This document shows, in pieces, positions 50,331-61,468 of a stretch of DNA of 64,000 nt. Positions within the stretch are counted from its first letter, which is position 1. Each line of letters starts with the position of its first letter. The stretch is taken from assembly GCA_950106755.1 (NCBI GenBank), contig OX467083.1:15495029-15559028 (forward strand). The letters run 5' to 3'. Both the position numbers and the translations under genes were made by a program. The stretch comes from Climacium dendroides. Taxonomy: Eukaryota > Streptophyta > Bryopsida > Hypnales > Climaciaceae. A model generated the notes under the pieces. It made no database searches and was not told the DNA's origin. It worked only from the letters and a program-made list of their open reading frames with translations.

Positions 50331-52325
50331 CTAATTTGAAATCCGTTTGAATCTTGGAGTAATGATTTGTCTAAGTTCGTCTAATCTATTGTGTGAAGAT
50401 TCTAAGACATAAATTTTGGATACTCTCATTGATAGTTTTGACAATATGTTAGACACTTGATCAGTAGCTCCTACCAAGACTAATGACCAATTGGTAGGCA
50501 TATAACTCTTCACGAGGGATATAATAGCTACTTTTCTACGTTGTAAAATGTTTGTGTCTTCATCATCCAAATCAAATTGAAGTGTTGGATTCACATCATT
50601 CGGAAAATTTGGTTTAAAATTAGAATCTCCAATAGGAGCTAAAACTATAAAAATTATTTGACCGATTGATTCAGTGAAATTTTTTGATTTGGTGTGAGTA
50701 TCAACTATCATCTCTTGCTTAATATGTTGTGGAAAACGATATGCTCCTGGAAAGGTAATATGAGGAGTTTGAATATTTAATTTGGATCTTAAATTGGGCT
50801 CGAGGAGTTCAAGAGGTAGTAATAAAATTGCATTCCACCTGTTGTTTTCTTGAGTCCACTTGGTCATATTATAATCAAAAGACTTATAATCCTCAATAGT
50901 CCAATCAGTCTTTTCCTTTGAACTTCTTCCAAATCTGGTATCAAAAATGAATAAAGCCCCTTCAAATATAACCATTGGATCTTCTTGAAAAGATCCTAAT
51001 TTGCCTATAATATCAACAGGTTTTAATGTTTTAAAACCTTTGGTACTTTTAATTACCTTTGTATATTTTCACATTTCTTGTGTAGATGACTTCAATGAGT
51101 TGTTGTTTTTCATTTCAAATATGTGATAGATTTGCCTTGGAATGAACTTTTCTAAACTCTTTAATTTGGAGAGATCTTGTTTAGAGGATAGATTAGCCCA
51201 GTTTGTTTTGAAGTCCTTACACTCAACGTTGTTGATAATAGATGCAAGCTGCTCTTCTGAACCATATATAGATGTATCATGATCGAACATTGATGTTGCT
51301 AGCAAGTGTTGGTCTTAATTCACTAGCCATTTCAAAGCGTTTTGTACAGCTGAAAGTGATTTCATTCTATTGGTGACAAACGCAGCTGTATTGTGTTGCA
51401 AAATTTGAGCGTCAAATCCATTGAAAAAACAACCCTGAGGTGTATTGCATAAACGGCTTAAATTCATGTGTTGTTCTATACTTAAGTTCCTCCAAGGCTT
51501 CAACCATTTTATTGAAAAGTTTTTTGTAGGAAAATCATTGTTTTCTTCATATTTGGTTTTTTCATTTTCATTATAAAATATCTCTTTTTTATCATATGCT
51601 TCGCACATTTTCAATAGTTCAAAAAATGCTGACTTGTCTGACAAAAAAACATGGCACGTATAATGATCTAAAAATTTCCATAAGGTGCTTAGTGTCATGT
51701 CCTTCGTTTTGTCAGATTGTCGATGAAGAATGTAAATCATAGCCTTCATTAAATTCATATGCTTGGAATCTTCTTCACGATTGTCCGGATTAGGACAATC
51801 ATAATAATAAAATATTTTTTTCATTTTTAATAAATCTTGATAAATAGTTGTATATTTTTGCCTTTTGAAATATTCGTCATTGAGGTGAGAAGAGATAGCC
51901 AAATATTTAGCATCGTCATTATATACAACTATAGTCGCTTTTCTAGTTTTGAATTTTCTTTCATATACTTGAGTAGACATTTCTCCTTGTTCGTATTTCA
52001 GTGTTGCACATTTACAAGCTCGTACTATGTGTTGCCCATCAACAGGTTCCCATCTTATTGAAGACAAAAATGAAGTCGTCGGTTTGGTACCTGTTAAACA
52101 ATTAGGTATTTAGAGTGCATCTTGAAATGTGTTATATGCTGAAAAAAACTTGATGTTTTTTGATCCTTCATCTTGCACGCCAATGGGTTTCAATACAAGC
52201 GGTGACATTGTATTTGTACCATTTTGTAATAATTCATAAATGTTGTTGACATTATTTATATTGCATTCCCATTGATTGGTAAGAACAGATGGTTCTAAAA
52301 TATGATCAATAGAAACATTAAACCT
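50331..52325 (-). pseudogene. ParB/sulfiredoxin-like protein with possible methyltransferase-like tail
   Basis: One reading frame runs from 52325 to 50331, broken only by stops at about 52110, 51315 and 51069. The first part looks like a ParB/Srx fold: a FNVSIDHILEPSVLT start, a long spacer (LVLKPIG), then WEPVDGQHIVRACK, comparable to the DGQHR/GERR box of ParB and DndB-type proteins. The middle is helical and unrecognised. The last 215 residues (IFDTRFGRSSKEK.., TESIGQIIFIVLAP, SKIYVLESSHNRLDELR) vaguely follow a DNA methyltransferase layout, with DTRFG where DPPF/Y would be. ParB-methyltransferase fusions are known in phages; the match here is by eye only. Ends in TAA at about 50331. Confidence 0.45.
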
Positions 52326-53148
52326 TGCAAACATTTCTTTGCATTTGCAACGGCCTTTCCATAATTTTAATATCAAAAGATTTGGAAGAAAAAAGACAAC
52401 TTGGAAATATACTGATGGAGTGCCACAATCTAATGATCCAATTAACATTGCATTTGCAGAATTGCATTACATCCCCATGGTAAAATTGCAAACTATAAAT
52501 CCTCCTACCAATAATCAAAGACCTTAAAAAAAAACTAAAATTGATGTAAGCTACGAAAACAATATTGTATTCTATACATACAAAGAACTTGAAAGTGGTT
52601 ATATATTTGGTCGAGATTATAGGTTTAATGTTTCTATTGATCATATTTTAGAACCATCTGTTCTTACCAATCAATGGGAATGCAATATAAATAATGTCAA
52701 CAACATTTATGAATTATTACAAAATGGTACAAATACAATGTCACCGCTTGTATTGAAACCCATTGGCGTGCAAGATGAAGGATCAAAAAACATCAAGTTT
52801 TTTTCAGCATATAACACATTTCAAGATGCACTCTAAATACCTAATTGTTTAACAGGTACCAAACCGACGACTTCATTTTTGTCTTCAATAAGATGGGAAC
52901 CTGTTGATGGGCAACACATAGTACGAGCTTGTAAATGTGCAACACTGAAATACGAACAAGGAGAAATGTCTACTCAAGTATATGAAAGAAAATTCAAAAC
53001 TAGAAAAGCGACTATAGTTGTATATAATGACGATGCTAAATATTTGGCTATCTCTTCTCACCTCAATGACGAATATTTCAAAAGGCAAAAATATACAACT
53101 GTTTATCAAGATTTATTAAAAATGAAAAAAATATTTTATTATTATGAT
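51798..53148. repeat. 528-bp inverted repeat (arms 51798-52325 and 52621-53148)
   Basis: The arms are equal in length with no gap and differ at one noticed base (ATTTATC versus GTTTATC near the outer end). The spacer is 295 bp. Sequence diverges abruptly outside: TGTCCTAATCC beyond the left arm and CAAATAGAAAC beyond the right. A second short inverted pair of 42 bp (52332-52373 and 53170-53211) brackets the other edge. This is the signature of an inversion with duplicated breakpoints. Confidence 0.93.
52326..52620 (+). pseudogene. Inverted C-terminal half of second OTU domain
   Basis: On the plus strand this spacer reads SLHLQRPFHN, TTWKYTDGVPQSNDPINIA and FAELHYIPM, then a TAA, and further on YTYKELESGYIFGRDY running into the right arm. 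It supplies the catalytic-His end (ELHY) missing from the minus-strand OTU fragment at 53200-53606, whose own end reads SLHLQRPFHN. It is therefore the same gene, flipped by the inversion. Confidence 0.65.
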
Positions 53149-53149
53149 C

Positions 53150-53606
53150 AAATAGAAACTTTAATTTCAATATTAGAATTATGGAAAGGCCGTTGCAAAT
53201 GCAAAGAAATGAATCGCTGCATTATTGCATCTCCCTACAACCCATTATGATGATGAGAAGACTTGGACATCAATTCAAGATATTTTTCAATGGGAGTGTT
53301 TTTATCTAAATTGTGCATCTCATAGCACATTTTTATAGCTGTAATCCATCTTTTCTATTCTTGATGACCATCCGAAACATATTCTCTTAATAAATTTGTT
53401 GCTTAAACTCGAAGATTATTAGAATATTCGTATTGCTCTGATATTGTAAACTGGGTGTCGTAGAGCACTATATAATTGATAGCATCAAACAAACAGTCTC
53501 CAATTCTATAACAATAATTTCGATTGAGTTGGAGTTTTAACTTAGTTTCGCAGTATTTTTCAAACTTTTCATAATCTTCATTTTTTAATGCTTTTTTTGT
53601 TGTCAT
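53150..53606 (-). pseudogene. Second OTU-like cysteine protease domain, N-terminal half
   Basis: Minus-strand reading gives a basic start, then RIGDCLFDAINYIV (OTU catalytic Asp-x-Cys block), LLREYVSDG, NTPIEKYLELMSKSS and L-stop-GDAIMQRF, where WGD would be expected. Stops occur at about 53403, after HQE, and at the W of WGD (TAG for TGG). The frame stops making sense at the inversion junction near 53149. OTU domains remove ubiquitin in cells and occur in several transposon families; its role here is unknown. Confidence 0.65.
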
Positions 53607-54079
53607 GATTACAAAAGAAAATGATATTGAAATGATTAACTGAAAATATGAATAATGAATGAGAGTGTTAAAAATATTTGTTTAATATTTAAACTATTTG
53701 AATAATGCAATATATTACGAAAGTATGAGAATGATTTTCAAACCAAAGATGAAATACATATTTGAAAGTAGTCCTATTTATATGAAAATATAGTGAACAT
53801 TTCAAAGCAAAAGAAGAAAAAAATGTAAAAGCTTTTAAAAAATAGAAAAGAAAAAGTAAAGTAAAAGAAATTAAGAAATAGTAGAAGAAATGTTAAAGAA
53901 ACAAATTAAATTAAAATAGAAATTATATAGAAGATGAAAGACAAAGAGAATACTATGGAAGCTTGCAGAACACTATGGAAGCTTGTAAAACACTATGGAA
54001 CTTTGCAAAACATTATGAAACGTTCCAAAACACTATAGACTAGCAACGAGCTTTAAAAAGAGCTCAAGTAATCTTTGCT
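53607..54079. other. AT-rich spacer
   Basis: No gene. Contains three spaced copies of CACTATGGAA(G/C)(C/T)TTG(C/T)A at about 53969-54012. Confidence 0.5.
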
Positions 54080-54577
54080 TTACATTTCTAAGAAGTTAAG
54101 AACACAACGAACTATTTCTGCAACATAAGTTGTCCTTTGATCTATTGGTAAGAGATGAACAGGACCGCTTAGCCAACGATTGTGACCTTGGCTACCTTCC
54201 ACAGGGTGAAATCCAAGATATTGTTCACGATTGAGGCCTTCAAAACTTCCTTGGAAAGTCACTTCAGGACCGTCTGGTTCGATTCTTTCAACCTGCAATA
54301 AGATGACCAAAGCACGAGCATCAGGTTGAAGATTGCCATGCCAAATTGGATCAAAACGATGATGAGGATCAGGTTGAAGATCTTCATGCCACATTCGATC
54401 GATACGAGGACGTTTTCGTTGTGCCGAAGATTCGCCCTCATCTTGACATTGAAGTGTTGCAGAATCAAAGGGTCTTACACTTGACTGCTCTGGTATTTGT
54501 GACAAAAAAAGTTCAAGTTCTGCTTCAGAACCTTGTTCTACATTTAAAGAATCCTTGAAAACCCTCCAATTCAACAA
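54080..54577 (-). CDS. Unrecognised 165-codon frame
   Basis: Open frame with no known domain. It contains a Glu/Ser-rich part, a basic RKRPR patch, and an internal near-repeat (MWHEDLQPDP.HRFDP then IWHGNLQPDA). GC content is higher than its neighbours, which hints at a captured host exon set or a different origin. It lies between the endonuclease and the second OTU remnant, same strand. It may be a chance frame; codon statistics were not computed. Confidence 0.4.
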   Translation of the reverse strand: MLNWRVFKDSLNVEQGSEAELELFLSQIPEQSSVRPFDSATLQCQDEGESSAQRKRPRIDRMWHEDLQPDPHHRFDPIWHGNLQPDARALVILLQVERIEPDGPEVTFQGSFEGLNREQYLGFHPVEGSQGHNRWLSGPVHLLPIDQRTTYVAEIVRCVLNFLEM

Positions 54578-54889
54578 ATTAGAGTTTCTATAGCATCTAA
54601 TTGAAATCTATAAAATTTTCTACAACTTCAAAAGAAAACTCTCTTTCCTCATCAACTTTTTCCTCTTTATATCCAACTTCAAGGTAGGAATGCTTCTTTA
54701 AGAAGCTAAATAGGATGCAGTTTATCTGAATATAGTTGATGAAATTCTTGTAGTTTTTGCGGCGCATTGGTTACATGCTCAATTGGTCTATTATTATTGT
54801 TGATTTCAATAAAGATTTTCCTGTCCATAACATATTTATTGCAAAATCATTCAAATGAATCATAGCAAAATCATTTTACATAAAATATT

Positions 54890-55560
54890 TCATGTAAATA
54901 ATAAATTTTGTTTTGTACATGTATAGCTAGGCATTGTGTTTGGAAGTTTGAATGCATAATATATTGGCTTGTGATAATCAAGCCAATATGCATCTGTAAC
55001 ACCAAACTTTGTATCTTGACCTGGAATATTTGTCCAAATATGTTCTATTAATGAGTTTGATTTAATTGTAGGCACTAATATTTGTTACTTCAAGTGGTGT
55101 TGAGACATGAGTTGAATGAGTTGCTTAGAATTGTTTGTACCAATATGTAAATCTACATTAAAATCTCCAAGAATAAGAATAGGACATGTCAATGGTGCTT
55201 CAATAATCAATTCTTTTATAATTTCAAGAAATATTGATATAGAAGTAGAATAAGATCGATAAACAATTATTACATGAATAGCACTTCGAGAATATTCATT
55301 AAATGTTGCTGCTATAAATTCAGATTCATAGTGATTCTTAATTGTAGTTGTTGAACATGTTATGTTTTTATTGTATAGCACAAGCAGACCATATTTGTCA
55401 AATGTATGTATGTAATTGTATTTGGATACATCTATAAATTGTGATACATCTTCTGTAAATTTTACCTTAGTTTCTTGAAAACATAATATATGAGATGATT
55501 GAAGGTTATGATCACTTTGTAATGTCATATTGATGTTTAGATAGAGAATTTACATTGATG
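54890..55560 (-). pseudogene. Apurinic-type (EEP) endonuclease domain of the Helentron
   Basis: Exo/endonuclease/phosphatase fold that in Helentrons is fused to the helicase C-terminus. Visible catalytic blocks: SINVNSL (still in the helicase frame, near 55550), CFQETKV (metal-binding Glu) at about 55465, LILGDFNVD at about 55165, and YWLDYHKPIYYAF at about 54965 where SDH is usual. It is broken from the helicase by a one-base frameshift at about 55515-55530 and by a TAA at 55085-55087 (HLK-stop-QIL). Length is otherwise normal for the family. Confidence 0.82.
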
Positions 55561-58079
55561 CTTTGAATGATTATATGTGAATGTTGCATATTTTTTAGCA
55601 TTGGTACAAATAAGTTCCATTTTGTTGTTGACTTTAACCTTTCCATTTCTAAAGAAACTAAATGATCTACATGAAAATTTGACATGGTTAATGGATACAA
55701 TAAATACAATTTTTCTTTTGTTCTAATGCGGGACAAAGCAGTATATGAAAGTCTGTGTTTATTAACACCTTTTGGAAAAAATGCCATTTCATCTAAAGAT
55801 AAACCTTGAGAACGATGAATAGTTCGAGCTGCTGCTAATTGAATTGAAAACTGAATACGCGTGAGAAGGTGCGTTTGACTTTGTCCAAAGATTATCTCTT
55901 TTGTTAATGTTTCAATAGGTGTCCATGAAGGTGCTATAATTTTGTCATTGTATAAATGAGCATTTGCAAAACGGGTTAAAGTTCCGACTTTGGGATTTAA
56001 AAATTCTATGAAAATATATTTCTTAGAATTTGTCATGATTGATGTTTTAAAAAGTCCATCAACTCCATTAACTAAACCATCATGAGTAGCATAATTACCT
56101 GCACAAAGTTCTACTAGCATGTCTTTTTTTACTTTTATTATTGCATGTAATCCAGCAATTTTGCTAGGATCATTGGAAATTTCAAATGATGCTAACAAAC
56201 AAGGGTGTCGAATATCAGTTGCTTGTAAATGATATGTAGGTCCTTTAGCTTGATAGAAAACTTTCATATTATGTGTTGTTGTGTCTTTATTCATATAAAA
56301 CAAATGTGGAATTGTAGAATCGTCTGGAGGTATTTTTAAGCATAATGAATTGATGATGTTAACATCTTCAATGGTTTGAGATGCTTTTCGAAACCTATTC
56401 AATATGTCCACAAACATAAGATCATTTTGTCGCATCACAATAGTTAGTTCATAACATTGTATACATTCATACCAAAAACTAGGTGCCAAAGAATTTAATC
56501 TATGGTTCAGTTTTTGAAAAATCCATTTGTCTCTTACTGAAGGTGCTTGATAAAAATCACCACAAACTATAACATCTAATCCACCAAAGAACTTGTTTTG
56601 AACATGTTTAATAGAACGAAGTCTTTGGTCAATTGCATCCAACATTCTTGCTCCAACAAGTGATATTTCATCTATCACTATTAATTTGGTTTGTTCATAT
56701 TGATCTGTTAGTTTATTTAGCAATTCTGATGACAATTTTCCAATATTTGATAATGACTGATTTATTGGAATGTGTAAAGCTGAATGTATAGTACATCCAT
56801 CTATATTGAATGCAGCTTTTCCAGTATATGCCATCAATAGTGCCTTTGGCTTTAAAGGATCTAATTTGACATCGTTGTGGTAGAAGCGAACTAATCCTTG
56901 TACAATAAGTTGTAGAGTGAATGTTTTTCCAGTACCAACACCACCAGTTAGAAATAAATGTATAGGAGTATGTGTCATAACACGCTTTCTATACATAATA
57001 TCATCATAAATTGCTCTTTGTTCTTCATTTAGATTTCCAAGTAATTTTAAAAAGTCTTGTTCATTCATTAAATCAACATTTCGAAAAGTATGATGTTCTA
57101 AATTTTGATTGGTGTGATGTCTTGGTTGTGATTTTATATATATATCTGAAGCAAGATCATATTTTTCAATGTTCTCTATACTTGTGCACAAATCCATTGT
57201 ATCTATTTCTACATCATCCCACATATTGTCATTTTTATCAGTTTGTAATTTATTTGCAATTTCTTGTAAACGATCCCATTCTTCCTCACAATCTTCTTGT
57301 GTTGTTTTAGCAATTTGATAATTGAATTTTTTATTGACAATATGAATATCGTTTATTTTGTCATCATAAGCTTCTTTCCAAGTTTTTTTATTATTTTTTT
57401 GAGAAGCTTCTATATTAAAAAATGGTACATATAATAGTAATTGTTCTCTTGCCCAATTTTCTATGTCTCTATGTTTGTTATAATGAACAAACCTTATTAT
57501 TTTAGGTGATTTACATTTTATAATTTTATTTCTTAAACAATAATAATTTGATGCAAATTCAGCTAAACATATGTGACTCATTGAATGAGGTCTTTCAATA
57601 TATCTATCAATAATGGATTTACACATTACATCAAAGGATTCAGGGGCCAATTTTGATAATGTTTCTATTGGCTTTAAAAAAAAAGCACGTTCTTCAGGTG
57701 GTGATGTATTTATAAATTTAAATGTTTGTGAACTGTGATACAAAGGTAAAGAAAGAATGAGATAAACAGCAAGTTGTGCTGACATTTGTTGTGCATTTAG
57801 AAATGCATTACCAAGTTTTAAAATTCGTCTACTAGCATCCGTTTTTTCTTCAATACATTTTTGAATAATAGATTTTAATTCTGAGGTTATACTTTTGTCA
57901 ATTTTTGTCATGTATGAAGTACAATAGGTAGCTGCAGCATATGGATCTAGTATGAATTGAATATCCATATTGGCATACCATGTATTTGCTATATTTTTAT
58001 TGAATGCATTGGTTCGTATATCACAAAGTTTGCGTTTTAAAAATATTTGTGGTCTTTTAAGTTGGATACGTAAACACAT
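55512..58079 (-). CDS. Helentron Rep C-terminal part plus PIF1-type helicase (855-codon open frame)
   Basis: The best-preserved piece of the element. The start of the frame still belongs to Rep: DPYAAATYCTSYMTK carries the paired tyrosines of the nicking-joining site. After a linker follow the SF1 helicase motifs: FLTGGVGTGKT (Walker A, about 56918-56948), KLIVIDEISLVGARM (Walker B), VCGDFYQAP, and toward the end AARTIHRSQGLSLDE and YTALSRIRT. These unwind donor DNA during rolling-circle transposition. The frame continues past the helicase into the first strand of the endonuclease before its TGA. The upstream Rep frame is the same, separated by a TAA at about 58113, so the original protein was larger. 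An 855-codon open frame in such AT-rich DNA suggests recent decay. Confidence 0.9.
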   Translation of the reverse strand: MCLRIQLKRPQIFLKRKLCDIRTNAFNKNIANTWYANMDIQFILDPYAAATYCTSYMTKIDKSITSELKSIIQKCIEEKTDASRRILKLGNAFLNAQQMSAQLAVYLILSLPLYHSSQTFKFINTSPPEERAFFLKPIETLSKLAPESFDVMCKSIIDRYIERPHSMSHICLAEFASNYYCLRNKIIKCKSPKIIRFVHYNKHRDIENWAREQLLLYVPFFNIEASQKNNKKTWKEAYDDKINDIHIVNKKFNYQIAKTTQEDCEEEWDRLQEIANKLQTDKNDNMWDDVEIDTMDLCTSIENIEKYDLASDIYIKSQPRHHTNQNLEHHTFRNVDLMNEQDFLKLLGNLNEEQRAIYDDIMYRKRVMTHTPIHLFLTGGVGTGKTFTLQLIVQGLVRFYHNDVKLDPLKPKALLMAYTGKAAFNIDGCTIHSALHIPINQSLSNIGKLSSELLNKLTDQYEQTKLIVIDEISLVGARMLDAIDQRLRSIKHVQNKFFGGLDVIVCGDFYQAPSVRDKWIFQKLNHRLNSLAPSFWYECIQCYELTIVMRQNDLMFVDILNRFRKASQTIEDVNIINSLCLKIPPDDSTIPHLFYMNKDTTTHNMKVFYQAKGPTYHLQATDIRHPCLLASFEISNDPSKIAGLHAIIKVKKDMLVELCAGNYATHDGLVNGVDGLFKTSIMTNSKKYIFIEFLNPKVGTLTRFANAHLYNDKIIAPSWTPIETLTKEIIFGQSQTHLLTRIQFSIQLAAARTIHRSQGLSLDEMAFFPKGVNKHRLSYTALSRIRTKEKLYLLYPLTMSNFHVDHLVSLEMERLKSTTKWNLFVPMLKNMQHSHIIIQSINVNSLSKHQYDITK

Positions 58080-58112
58080 AATATAAGTTGAATGGTCTAT
58101 ATTAAAATGTAA

Positions 58113-59364
58113 TCAAAATTCATCAAAATTCATTTGCGATTCAGTGCCTAACTCTTTCAAAAAATCAAATATGTCTTTGTACTTATTTTTGAAGTAATTT
58201 GGATTTTTCACATCTTTATTATCAGCTGGTTCTAAAATCATTGTATTTTTCATTGGTGGAAGGGGATAATGGAATCTACAAATTGGTTGTCCTTTTTTCC
58301 TACATGTTCGTGAATGCTTATGAGTTTGAGCTTCTTGCAAAGGAAGAAGAAGAAATGATTTGTCTGATGTAATATATTTGTCCAAAAAAGCAATAATTTC
58401 ATCATTAGAATTTTTTTTATACTTTGGTGCATTTTTAATCCAAATTACCGCATGTTCATGTCCACTACCTCTATGTTGGAATTCAGTAATAAAAACAAAA
58501 TCTACCACTTCACCTATAATTGAAGCTTCCTTTTTAATTAATTTTCAAAATGTTTTAGTGCGATTATTATAATACAATGCACATGTTACTGGATCAGACC
58601 TTATTAGTTCAGTTATATGGATAGATTCAAAAGAATTGAAATCAGGCAAGTTTAATTGTTTTGCATTTAATTTGTACAAAGCATGTATTAGAGGTGTCCA
58701 TAAACGTTCTGCACTTGTTAAAGTAATGAAAAATGTCGGAGGACCCAATTGTCTTATCATTGCAAACAAATTTTACAAAGTCCTTCAATATAATCAGGTG
58801 ATGTACGTAACCTTTCCAAATCACAAAATCCAATGTATGATTGTAAAATTTTATCTAAATTAGGCTCTTTAGAAACTTCAGCAACAGTTAAAGTTCTTCC
58901 ACTTAACTTTCTTTTTCTTATTCGAATCCAACTCGAATTTTTAACTTTTTCAATACAAATCTTGGTTGCTTTGAAAAAAATATTTTAAATATTTACAGCA
59001 AAATCATGACTTCCATGCAAAAGTTCCCATTTTGCTATTTTATGATAGAAAAATTATTATATACTTTTTCATTTCGAGGATGCCCAAAAAACAATGTTGG
59101 AAAATTAAGTTCTTCACTATGCTTATCTTTAAAGATTCCTACAGGATTATATCCTTCACTAGGTGCAATGCATAAGCCATTTTCAAGTCGAGGTGTAATT
59201 GATGATATTTTATCATAATCTTGTATGATTTCAGAGTCCAAAAAAGTATGTACCATTGTTTCTGTATAAACGTCTTCTATTTCTTCTTCAAAATTGTCTT
59301 GGTTTCCAATGTCATCTTCAAAAATATCATTTTCAATTTTTGTTTGGAGTTGTATGGTAAACAA
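58113..59364 (-). pseudogene. Helitron-like N-terminal domain and HUH Rep motif
   Basis: Minus-strand blocks in order: CIAPSEGYNPVGIF and ELNFPTLFFGHP (Helitron-like N-terminal domain), LGPPTFFITLTSAERLW, RSDPVTCALYYNNR, and FQHRGSGHEHAVIWI with the His-x-His metal site of HUH endonucleases. There is a frameshift between about 59035 and 58835, a stop after NRTKTF at about 58545, and a stop at 58113 before the helicase frame. Together with the tyrosines downstream this is the relaxase that starts rolling-circle transposition. Confidence 0.85.
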
Positions 59365-59370
59365 ACTAGT

Positions 59371-60486
59371 TCAAAAAGAGTGAATTTGAACATTTAATTC
59401 TTTATACAATGGACTATCTAATAAATCTTTTAATGCTAGCATAATCATATTAGGGCATACATTTCCAGACATAAAAGGAGATTTATATACTAGACGACGT
59501 TTTAAAAGAACTCCTATAGTACCACTATTGTCAGGTAAACGAGGAAGAATGGATTGAGTTTTATCAATATTTGCTGGGACATTTATAATACTTCCGTGCA
59601 TTTTATATTGACCATAGTTATGTAATTTATAAATTTGTGCAAAAGCTTGTCGTGGTGAAATCAATCTTTCTTCTAGAATATTAAGTTGTTTAACAGATGG
59701 TATAATCAAATTTCTATTTCTATTTTTTGGTGCAAAATATTGTGGAATTTTATTTTTCTTAACTGCATTCAAACATTGATTGCAAATGTACAATATCTCA
59801 TTTGACAATAAAGAAAAATCACACAATAATAAAGATTTTATTGTCTCTTTTAATACATGAGTTATTATGTTGCACACTCTTAAAAAATTAAATCTTTGAC
59901 AAATAAAACATATATAAATTGGAACATCATTTATTTCTTCATTAAAATTGATAAAATGCTTTTCTGTTGTTGATAGTAATTTAGTGATTTTATTGCATTT
60001 TTTCTTAACTTTTCTTTGTTTTGATTTAAATTTTTTTTAAATTTGAGCAATTTTGTTTTTTAATTTTATATTTTCAACATTTAAATCATATGTTTGATTT
60101 GATGTTTTTGAAGCGATTTGAAAATTAGCTTCATCAACTACTTTGATTTGTATTTGATTTTGATTGACATCCGTAATAAATGGTATTTCTACACTATTTG
60201 TAATATTTTGTAAATTACTTTTGTTTTTTTGTTTAATATACTTTAAACGTTTTATAACTTGATTATAATTTAATTTACAATTTTGAAAAAGTTCAAAAAA
60301 ATGATCAGCTTTATTTTCAAAACTACTATATTTTAAATCATTCAAAAGAGTTTGAATACAAGAGTCATATATTTTCCAATTTGTATATGATCGTTTTTTA
60401 TTTTTTATTTTATTTTTGTCATCAAGATTTGCATCATTGTTTTCATTACTAATCTTTTCCATTACATTTTCTATTTTCCCATTCAT
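59371..60486 (-). pseudogene. N-terminal linker region of the Helentron polyprotein
   Basis: Same frame as 59035-59364 and 60496-60891, with single stops between segments at about 60486, 60037 and 59371. Lys/Asn-rich. The downstream part (QAFAQIYKLHNYGQYKMHGSI, NVPANIDKTQSILPRLPDN) resembles the region preceding Helitron-like N-terminal domains, where DUF6570-type segments sit. No catalytic motif. Confidence 0.6.
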
Positions 60487-60749
60487 TTCAATTGACTAGT
60501 ACATCCTTCTATTTTTTTTAATTTCATGATTTTTATTAAAACATTGTAAATTTGTAATAGCATTTTTGAAGTGATCATTAGGTACATTTTGTGAATTAAA
60601 TTCAATATTTGTATCATTTTTAATTGATGTTAAGTTTGTTTCTAGCTTCATATTCCATTGAGTTTCCATATGTTCTTGGATTGATTCTTTAATAGTAGAG
60701 TTTTCGTACTCTGAATCTAAATCTATAATATCAATTTGTCTTGTTTCAA

Positions 60750-61200
60750 TTGGTATTTGAATACATTTTGAAACGTCCAAAACTTCAATTGGTTCAAAAT
60801 GATTACTTCCAAAAGCTATATGCAATGTTTCGTTATTAAATTCTCTACCAAAAGTACTTAATATTAGTCCATTTTTCTTTATTCCAAACACTAATTTGTT
60901 TCTTTAAGTAATCAGATATCCACTTAATTGCAGTGAAATCACCCCATAGTCCACCAACACTTGCACTTATTGACATTTTTTCAATATACTCATCTTCATT
61001 TAAAACTGCTCCATTATGTAAATCATGTAGAAAAGATTCATTTAATTCCATTGATTGAGTTTCACATGCTTTTGGAGTGTTCATTGTTAAACATTGTTTT
61101 AAGTGATGCATTGCATTTATTCGCAAACTTGTTGATGATTCACTGTATTGCAACAGATATGCAATTGAATAAAAAAACAGTCTCCTACACTATACTTATA
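60750..61200 (-). pseudogene. OTU-like cysteine protease domain at the polyprotein N-terminus
   Basis: Minus strand shows VGDC followed by a T7 run (Cys codon at 61177-61179), then in a shifted frame SIAYLLQYSES, SVGGLWGDFTAIKWISDYL, and after another frame change LHIAFGSNHFEPIE with the likely catalytic His. OTU domains at this place are reported for Helentron-type elements. The homopolymer frameshift right after the catalytic Cys and a second shift near 60870 make it inactive. Confidence 0.65.
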
Positions 61201-61309
61201 GTATGTTTTGCGTTGGAGATTATAGCATTTCAATTTTCATCTAAATTTGTCATATCAAAATGTATCGTATACAAAATTTTCCACAAATAGTACAAACCTA
61301 TACAAAGTT

Positions 61310-61391
61310 GCTACAGTACAAATATACAAATGTACAAATGTACAAATGTACAAATGTACAAATATACAAATATACAAATATACAAATGTAT
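61310..61391. repeat. 8-bp minisatellite TACAAAT(A/G)
   Basis: About nine consecutive units, switching between TACAAATG and TACAAATA in blocks. Located between the OTU start and the RPA1-like gene, so in a spacer of the element. Confidence 0.9.
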
Positions 61392-61468
61392 CTGCAAAAG
61401 CAATACAAAAATTTTAGTTTTATTAACATGATATACACTTAAATACAATATATGTACAATCATTTTTT

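Noticed and set aside
57011..57310. 99-codon plus-strand frame
   Set aside because: Antisense shadow of the intact helicase frame.
61310..61391. CRISPR-like array
   Set aside because: Simple 8-bp tandem units without spacers, in a eukaryotic sequence.
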